A stretch of 64,000 nucleotides of DNA from DTU019 sp050949825 (lineage in GTDB: Bacteria > Bacillota > Syntrophomonadia > Syntrophomonadales > Syntrophomonadaceae), in NCBI GenBank assembly GCA_050949825.1, contig JBMNGL010000007.1, positions 62,001-126,000 of the forward strand, written 5' to 3'. This document shows, piece by piece, positions 58,929 through 64,000 of the stretch (its first letter is position 1; every line of letters begins with the position of its first letter). Position numbers and translations under genes: made by a program. The notes beneath the pieces were generated by a model. The model was not told the origin of the DNA, searched no databases, and was given only the letters and a program-made list of their open reading frames with translations.

Positions 58929-59888
58929 ATGTCAGCAACAAGCCCCGCAGCCCTGATCAAAAACGAGATTCTATCCTATCTCCCCGGAAAAATGCAGCAA
59001 CTGCTTCAACAACTCAAGGAAGAAGACTATCAGGATTTGGAGGAAATCCGGCTTAGATGTGGACAGCCTCTATTATTGCGCCTGGGTGAACGGGAATTGG
59101 CAGTCAGTGGTGAAGGCCGCCTGACCCCGGTATTACAGAAGGGGTATCGGGTGGAACGTGAAGATATCTGGCGCATGATCGCTTCCATCAGTGATAATTC
59201 ACTGTATGCTTTTGAGGAAGATATCCGCCGCGGCTTTATCACTATTCCCGGGGGCCATCGGGTGGGACTAGCCGGTCAGGTGGTACTGAAGAAAAACCAC
59301 ATCCAGATGATCAAGGATTTTGGCAGTATCTGTTTTCGTATCGCCCGTGAGGTGATAGGATGCGCCGACCCGGTTATGCCCGCTCTATTCGCCGGGCCGA
59401 AAGGCCTTCTGCAGAACACCTTGATTGTCTCGCCCCCCCGCTGTGGCAAAACTACATTATTAAGAGACATTGCCCGCCTGATTTCGAAAGGCAGTAATCG
59501 TCCAGGATTAAATGTGGCAGTAGTGGATGAACGCTCCGAAATCGCCGGGTGTTATAAAGGGGTTCCGCAATTGGATGTGGGCCCCCGTACCGACATACTG
59601 GATGGCTGTCCCAAAGATCTGGGCATGATGATGGCCATACGCGCCCTGTCACCGCAGGTGGTGGTAACTGACGAAATCGGCAGGGAAGGCGATGCCGAGG
59701 CGGTTATGGAGTGCATTCACGCTGGGGTGACCATTATCAGCACGGCCCATGCCGGAAACCTGGAGGAACTGCGCCAGCGGCCCATATTGAGAAGGCTGAT
59801 GGCAGATGGGGTGTTTCAACTTGTCATCATCCTGTCTCGCCGCCATGGCCCTGGAAATATTGAACAGGTCATAAGGTGGGATGCGTGA
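58929..59888 (+). CDS. spoIIIAA: Stage III sporulation ATPase SpoIIIAA
   Basis: 319 residues. Secretion-type ATPase of the mother cell-forespore channel (feeding tube). Walker A SPPRCGKTT at about 168-176, then DERSEIAGCYKGVPQ and a Walker B-like VVTDEIGREGD. First gene of the spoIIIA operon, with AAGGTGGTG 5-12 bases before the ATG. Its stop overlaps the next start (TGATG). Confidence 0.96.
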   Translation: MSATSPAALIKNEILSYLPGKMQQLLQQLKEEDYQDLEEIRLRCGQPLLLRLGERELAVSGEGRLTPVLQKGYRVEREDIWRMIASISDNSLYAFEEDIRRGFITIPGGHRVGLAGQVVLKKNHIQMIKDFGSICFRIAREVIGCADPVMPALFAGPKGLLQNTLIVSPPRCGKTTLLRDIARLISKGSNRPGLNVAVVDERSEIAGCYKGVPQLDVGPRTDILDGCPKDLGMMMAIRALSPQVVVTDEIGREGDAEAVMECIHAGVTIISTAHAGNLEELRQRPILRRLMADGVFQLVIILSRRHGPGNIEQVIRWDA

Positions 59889-60409
59889 TGATTTTAAAGG
59901 CTATGGGGATGATCATGATTATCGGGGGATCCGGACTGTGGGGCCTATCTGGGGCCAAACGCATGGAAAAACGCCGGGAACAACTCGCTGATCTGAAAAT
60001 GGCCGTCGCCTTTTTGGAAAAAGAGATCAGTTATATGCATACCAATTTATCACAGGCCTTGCAAAAAACGGCTGCTTTTTCGCGCTGGCCGGTCAATATA
60101 CTCTTTGCCGGCGCGGCCGCTGAGCTGGCCCAAAAAAGGGGCATCACCGCTCAGGAAGCATGGCTTAAGGGACTGTCAGAGCTGCAAGCCGCAGCGCAGT
60201 TGCAGCGCTCCGATTTAGAATTATTGGCCGCCATGGCTTCACAGCTTGGGGTCTCCAATGCCCGGGAACAGCAAAAGGCATTAACGGCACTGGGGGAGGA
60301 ATTGGGCCTGCAACAGCAAAAAGCCTGCAGCGAAATGGATTCCAACCAGAAACTGTGGTCGTATGGAGGTTTTATCATGGGAACCGCCATTGTGCTGTTA
60401 TTGGTATAA
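59888..60409 (+). CDS. spoIIIAB: Stage III sporulation protein SpoIIIAB
   Basis: 173 residues. An N-terminal hydrophobic helix (MGMIMIIGGSGLWGL) and a GspF-like helical domain (LADLKMAVAFLEKEISYMHTNLSQAL), with a C-terminal membrane helix (GGFIMGTAIVLLLV). It is the platform-like partner of the SpoIIIAA ATPase. ATG 59888 has AAGGTGGG upstream; GTG 59885 and 59876 are less likely. The first base of the ATG is the last of the spoIIIAA stop. Confidence 0.93.
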   Translation: MILKAMGMIMIIGGSGLWGLSGAKRMEKRREQLADLKMAVAFLEKEISYMHTNLSQALQKTAAFSRWPVNILFAGAAAELAQKRGITAQEAWLKGLSELQAAAQLQRSDLELLAAMASQLGVSNAREQQKALTALGEELGLQQQKACSEMDSNQKLWSYGGFIMGTAIVLLLV

Positions 60410-60444
60410 AGATAAAGGCTTGGAGAGGGACAGGAGGTGTCATA

Positions 60445-60639
60445 GTGAATATTGATGTCATTTTTCGCATTGCCGGCATAGGCATTCTCATTTCCATTCT
60501 ATCCATCGTTCTCAAACAGGCCCGCAAGGAGGAACAGGCTGAAATGCTGACCCTGGCTGGTGTGGTGGTGGTGCTTATTATAGTGGTGCAGTTGATGAGC
60601 CAGCTGTTTAATATGGTAAGATCAGTTTTCAATCTCTAA
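60445..60639 (+). CDS. spoIIIAC: Stage III sporulation protein SpoIIIAC
   Basis: 64-residue membrane protein with two hydrophobic helices (IFRIAGIGILISILSIVL and MLTLAGVVVVLIIVVQLM) joined by a charged loop (KQARKEEQAE). Matches SpoIIIAC by length and place. GTG start with AGGAGGTG about 5-8 bases upstream; the frame is open further back within spoIIIAB. Confidence 0.95.
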   Translation: MNIDVIFRIAGIGILISILSIVLKQARKEEQAEMLTLAGVVVVLIIVVQLMSQLFNMVRSVFNL

Positions 60640-60698
60640 GTATGTTGTACGGCATTGCGGCTTATGCACATCGCTAAAACATCAAAGGGGAGATGGTT

Positions 60699-61088
60699 TT
60701 GAATATAGCTCAGGTGGTAGGATTAGCACTGATAACCACCATTATGCTGCTGATTATCCGCCAGGAAAAACCGGTTATGGCCGTATTGCTGACCATTGTT
60801 TGCGCAGTGGTAATCTTCGGCCTGATGATGGAGAAACTGGTCGCTATTATCAGTGTGATGAGAGAACTGGTGGCCCGTGCTGAGATCAACTACTTCTTTT
60901 TCAGCACCATTTTAAAGATAATCGGTGTGGCCTACCTGGGAGATTTTGCAGCCGCCATCTGCCAGGATGCGGGCGAGAGTGCTATCGCCAAAAAGGTGGA
61001 ATTTGCCGCCAAGGTGTTTGTGGCGGTTTTAGCCATCCCCATCATGGTGGCCATCCTGGAATCACTCATGGAATTGATGCCCGGATAA
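60699..61088 (+). CDS. spoIIIAD: Stage III sporulation protein SpoIIIAD
   Basis: 129-residue membrane protein with three to four hydrophobic helices (VGLALITTIMLLII, PVMAVLLTIVCAVVIFGLMM, and a C-terminal helix). The ATG at 60693 is very near the purine-rich ribosome site (AAGGGGAG), so the TTG at 60699 is taken, giving MNIAQVVGL as in other members. It is related to SpoIIIAC and probably forms part of the same membrane platform. Confidence 0.93.
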   Translation: MNIAQVVGLALITTIMLLIIRQEKPVMAVLLTIVCAVVIFGLMMEKLVAIISVMRELVARAEINYFFFSTILKIIGVAYLGDFAAAICQDAGESAIAKKVEFAAKVFVAVLAIPIMVAILESLMELMPG

Positions 61089-61126
61089 AAAGGCCAGTGC
61101 TGAACTCGCGAAGGAGTGGAACTGTT

Positions 61127-62440
61127 GTGAAAACCACCTCTCACAAGTTAATCAGAGCCGGTTCCCGCCAAAGGCAGATTTTTTATGCCCGGCAGATGTC
61201 AGCCATTAAGGGTCGTTCGCCAAAGCTGCAGTCGGGGGCAGTCAAGCTGGGCCAGATCGTTGTGTTTATGCTGGCACTATTGGCTTTTATGCAACTGCTT
61301 CCCTGCACTGCCACAGGGGTACAGGCCTTTGCAGAGGGCGGCAACGAAATCTCGGCCATGAGCGTGCAGGAAGGTCTGCAACAACTGGATTTCCAGGTCA
61401 TGGAAGAATACAAGCGCCAGGTGGACAGCGAAATAGACAATTATATGGGGGGAATTTCCATTAAACAATGGGTTATCGATTTCGTGCAAGGCAAATGGGA
61501 ATTCAGTTGGACCGATGTGATGAAGCGCTTGCTGCAGTTGCTAATGAAGGAAGTAGTTGTAAATAGCGGCCTGTTGGCCAAATTGCTGGTGCTGTGTGTG
61601 CTGTCGGCCTTGCTGATGAACCTGCAAGCATCCTTTTCCACGGATGTGGCTCGTATTGCCCATTTAGCCTGCTACCTGGCGCTGGCCACCCTGGCGGTGG
61701 CTTCTTTTAAGATAGTACTGGGCATTGGGCAGGACACCATTAGCAATATGGTCGGCTTCATGACTGCTATGCTGCCGCAGATGCTGGTTCTAACCGCCGG
61801 GCTGGGCAACCTCAATACCGCCGCCATGCTTTTTCCTATGTTGATGACGACGGCCACTGCCCTGGGCAATGCCATCAACAGCATTGTCTTTCCGCTAATT
61901 CTTATTTCGGCTATTGTCAGCATCATAAATCATATGTCTGCAAGCATCAAACTGCAGCGCCTGGGGAAGTTCTTTACGCAGATCGCCCAGGTGGCTTTGG
62001 GCTTCTTTCTGACCCTTTTTGTAGGCATGGTCACCATGCGCGCCCTGTATGCTGCGGTGCTTGACAAGACTGCTTTGCGCGCCACCCGATTCGTATCCGA
62101 TAATGCCCTGCCGGTCATCGGCAAAATGTTCTCGGATACTATTGAAGTGGTGGCCGGCTATGTGGTGATGTTAAAGCAAGCCCTGGGGGTCCTGGGGGTA
62201 TTGATCATACTGGCGATGATACTCATGCCTATCGTTAAGGTGACCGCCATCGCCTTAATTTATAAGGTAGCCGCCGCTCTGGCCGAACCCCTGGGTGATG
62301 CCAGAACGGCTGCGGTTCTGGAGAGCATGAGCGCCCATCTGTTTCTGATGCTGGCTGCGGTGGTGGCGGTGGCCTTGATGTTTTTCGTTATGATTGCCAT
62401 CGTGGCCGGATTATCCAATGGTTGGGGAGGCATGCATTAA
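61127..62440 (+). CDS. spoIIIAE: Stage III sporulation protein SpoIIIAE
   Basis: 437 residues, the multispanning component of the channel. A signal-like helix near the N-terminus (IVVFMLALLAFMQLLPC), an extracellular stretch to about residue 150, and about seven membrane helices after it. Counting from 61127, a basic tail precedes the first helix. GTG 61127 follows AAGGAGTGG; the frame is open from 61097. It is conserved in order after spoIIIAD. Confidence 0.94.
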   Translation: MKTTSHKLIRAGSRQRQIFYARQMSAIKGRSPKLQSGAVKLGQIVVFMLALLAFMQLLPCTATGVQAFAEGGNEISAMSVQEGLQQLDFQVMEEYKRQVDSEIDNYMGGISIKQWVIDFVQGKWEFSWTDVMKRLLQLLMKEVVVNSGLLAKLLVLCVLSALLMNLQASFSTDVARIAHLACYLALATLAVASFKIVLGIGQDTISNMVGFMTAMLPQMLVLTAGLGNLNTAAMLFPMLMTTATALGNAINSIVFPLILISAIVSIINHMSASIKLQRLGKFFTQIAQVALGFFLTLFVGMVTMRALYAAVLDKTALRATRFVSDNALPVIGKMFSDTIEVVAGYVVMLKQALGVLGVLIILAMILMPIVKVTAIALIYKVAAALAEPLGDARTAAVLESMSAHLFLMLAAVVAVALMFFVMIAIVAGLSNGWGGMH

Positions 62441-62483
62441 TGATGCCCATGATCGAGCACGCTGTCGGGGAGGAAGGCTGGTA

Positions 62484-63056
62484 ATGCATACCATGGTGGA
62501 GATTGTAAAGAATCTGCTGGTGATTATCATCATGGCCAGTTTTTTAGAGTTGCTGCTGCCCAGCGGGACGATGAAACCTTATGTGCGTCTGGCCATCGGG
62601 CTTTTTGTGCTGATTGCGGTGTTAAATCCCGCCATACGGCTGTTATTCCCCGAAGATGCCTTGCAAATCAGCAGTTGGGAATGGTCAGATTATGGTGACA
62701 GCCAGGAAGAGGTTTTGGAAAAGGGCAGTGAACTGCATCAAAAAATCATTGCCGCCGGCAATCAGAATATGAAATCCAAACTGGAAGGGCAGATCAGCGC
62801 CATTGCTATGCTGGTGCCGGGAGTGGATACGGTGGACAGCAAAATCGTCCTCAATCAAGACGGATCTATCCAAAAGGTTACGCTCCATGTATCCGGCCAG
62901 GATAAGCAGGATGTCGGCCAGTCCTCCATAAAAGTGTTCTTAAGCCCAGAAGAATCGCTTGGGCCTGGTGTTGAGTCTCGCCTGGTCGAGATTATGAAAA
63001 ATATGTTCGGACTCAGCCCACAGCAAATAGAGATTCAAATGCAAGGAGGTTCTTAA
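62484..63056 (+). CDS. spoIIIAF: Stage III sporulation protein SpoIIIAF
   Basis: 190 residues: two membrane helices at the N-terminus (LLVIIIMASFLELLLP and LAIGLFVLIAVLNP), then a soluble domain (about 65-190) with ring-building-motif-like alternation (VDTVDSKIVLNQDGSIQKVTLHVSG). GGGGAGGAAGG lies 8 bases before the ATG at 62484. The open frame begins at 62394 inside spoIIIAE, but that start lacks support. Confidence 0.93.
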   Translation: MHTMVEIVKNLLVIIIMASFLELLLPSGTMKPYVRLAIGLFVLIAVLNPAIRLLFPEDALQISSWEWSDYGDSQEEVLEKGSELHQKIIAAGNQNMKSKLEGQISAIAMLVPGVDTVDSKIVLNQDGSIQKVTLHVSGQDKQDVGQSSIKVFLSPEESLGPGVESRLVEIMKNMFGLSPQQIEIQMQGGS

Positions 63057-63058
63057 AG

Positions 63059-63637
63059 ATGTTGGAAGAGTGGACTCGCGGTGCCAGGGAACAGGCTCCA
63101 GGGCTGTCCTGGTTCCAATCTCCAAGAGGCAAATTTGTGCTGGTGGTGGTGATCTGCATCGGCCTTTTGGCCATCCTCTGGCCGACCGGGAAAGAAGAGC
63201 AGCGCGAGGCTGCTCCGGTCAACGTGTCATCGGATTTTCGATCAACAGGCAAAAGCCGGCAGATGAGCGCCCAACTGGAACAGATCCTGAGTCAGATTAA
63301 CGGCGCCGGGACGGTGCAGGCCGATATCATGCTGGCTTCCGAGGGAAGCCGCCAGTATGCGCACAATACCCGTGAGGAAAGGCGGGACACCAGCGAACAG
63401 CAGGCTCAGGGTCTGAACAAAAGGGTGCTGGAGGAGAGCACCGTTCACGACCTGGCGGTTTCATCAGGCAGTCCCCTCCTGGTAGAAGAGAAAACCCCGG
63501 AAGTTTTAGGGGTCCTGGTGGTTGCGTCCGGGGCTTCCAACGTGGCTGTTAAGGAACAGCTCAGCACCGCTACCGCAACCTTGCTCAATATTCCTCTGCA
63601 CCGGGTTATGGTGCTAGCCGGGAAAGGAGGTCAGTAA
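63059..63637 (+). CDS. spoIIIAG: Stage III sporulation protein SpoIIIAG
   Basis: 192 residues: a single membrane helix (residues 25-41, FVLVVVICIGLLAILWP), then an extracellular ring-forming domain with VNVSSD..., LEQILSQINGAGTVQADIML and the RBM-type VLGVLVVASGASNVAVKEQL. SpoIIIAG multimerises into a large ring between the two cells. AGGAGG lies 9 bases before the ATG. Followed 1 base later by spoIIIAH. Confidence 0.93.
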   Translation: MLEEWTRGAREQAPGLSWFQSPRGKFVLVVVICIGLLAILWPTGKEEQREAAPVNVSSDFRSTGKSRQMSAQLEQILSQINGAGTVQADIMLASEGSRQYAHNTREERRDTSEQQAQGLNKRVLEESTVHDLAVSSGSPLLVEEKTPEVLGVLVVASGASNVAVKEQLSTATATLLNIPLHRVMVLAGKGGQ

Positions 63638-63638
63638 T

Positions 63639-64000
63639 ATGGTCGTAGTAAAAAAGGAATTATTAAAATGGCTGGCGGTAGGAACGCTGACCCTGCTGCT
63701 CCTTCTGGGGAGCATCAATACTATCAAGCATATTCAGGTCCCGCAGCCGGTTAATCAGGTGGCTGGAGATTTCATCCCGGCTGGCGAACCCGGTTTACAG
63801 ACGACTACCACAGTGGTTTCCGGTGGATTCTTCCACGAATACCGCTTGAGCCGTGATCGCCTGCGCAGCAAACAAGTGGAAATGCTGCAGGAAGTGGTGA
63901 AAAACAGCGGCGCCGATGCCAAAAGCCGCGATGCTGCCGGGATGCGCCTGGTGGATATCACCGCCGCCATGGAAAAGGAACTTAAGGCCGAGAATCTGGT
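63639..64000 (+). CDS. spoIIIAH: Stage III sporulation protein SpoIIIAH (cut by the window end)
   Basis: About 120 codons are visible. Start ATG 63639 follows GGAAAGGAGG. The N-terminus is a membrane helix (LLKWLAVGTLTLLLLLGSI), followed by a soluble part (FFHEYRLSRDRLRSKQVEMLQEVV) typical of the region before the RBM domain. In B. subtilis SpoIIIAH binds SpoIIQ across the intermembrane space. The 3' end is outside the window. Confidence 0.9.
   Translation, partial: MVVVKKELLKWLAVGTLTLLLLLGSINTIKHIQVPQPVNQVAGDFIPAGEPGLQTTTTVVSGGFFHEYRLSRDRLRSKQVEMLQEVVKNSGADAKSRDAAGMRLVDITAAMEKELKAENL

Overview
The window looks like chromosome of an anaerobic, endospore-forming Clostridia-type Firmicute of moderate GC, perhaps Syntrophomonas- or Desulfotomaculum-like; the species cannot be named from sequence alone. 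The grounds are the spoIIIA operon, an intact sigK, the alaS-ireB-ruvX-yrzB-mltG order, strong AGGAGG ribosome sites with many GTG/TTG starts, and IreB, EF-P and YetF families typical of that group.

Layout. 1-1.5 kb: minus-strand Ku plus ATP-dependent ligase (end joining). 1.7-4.3 kb: CofE-like ligase, a tiny membrane peptide, and a CsoR-type repressor with thioredoxin behind a clear promoter/operator. 4.3-8.8 kb: repeats, rarA, mnmA, an M24 peptidase. 8.9-19.2 kb: PRC-barrel/zinc-ribbon/permease operon, then alaS-ireB-ruvX-yrzB, a VanW protein, mltG and a U32 protein. 19.3-27 kb: class B PBP and a stress operon dnaK-dnaJ-cbpM-clpB with a CtsR-like site on its promoter and no grpE or hrcA. 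27.1-29.7 kb: small ferritin-like protein, CopZ-like chaperone, a probable selenoprotein with in-frame UGA, a MOSC protein and a PHP phosphatase. 29.7-34.5 kb is the accessory stretch: IS-end-like repeats, a truncated RelE with its antitoxin, adenine deaminase, and a HigB/HigA-metallopeptidase module with twin palindromic operators.

34.5-41 kb: sigK, a PAS/GGDEF/HD-GYP signalling protein, NUDIX hydrolase, lipoprotein, GalT-like enzyme, YqeG phosphatase. 41-57.6 kb: shikimate genes (aroE, aroC, aroK, aroB, later aroQ) interleaved with pseudopilin/type II secretion-like genes (one prepilin inside the aro run, then an E-F-G-prepilin operon), tldD/tldE, an M24 aminopeptidase and efp. 57.7-64 kb: a MITE-like element, a zinc-ribbon protein, and spoIIIAA to spoIIIAH (the last cut by the window end), preceded by a SigE-like promoter.

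The strongest candidate for something new is the 65-codon DUF1858-type gene at 27992-28189, where a UGA sits exactly at the first cysteine of a CxxC motif. Other points of interest are a dispersed repeat family (copies at 2.9, 8.7, 27.9 and 57.8-58.1 kb), the CtsR-like site at dnaK, a DnaJ with only one zinc site, and an unrecognised 447-residue coiled-coil membrane protein at 46.8-48.2 kb. No tRNA, rRNA or CRISPR array was seen.
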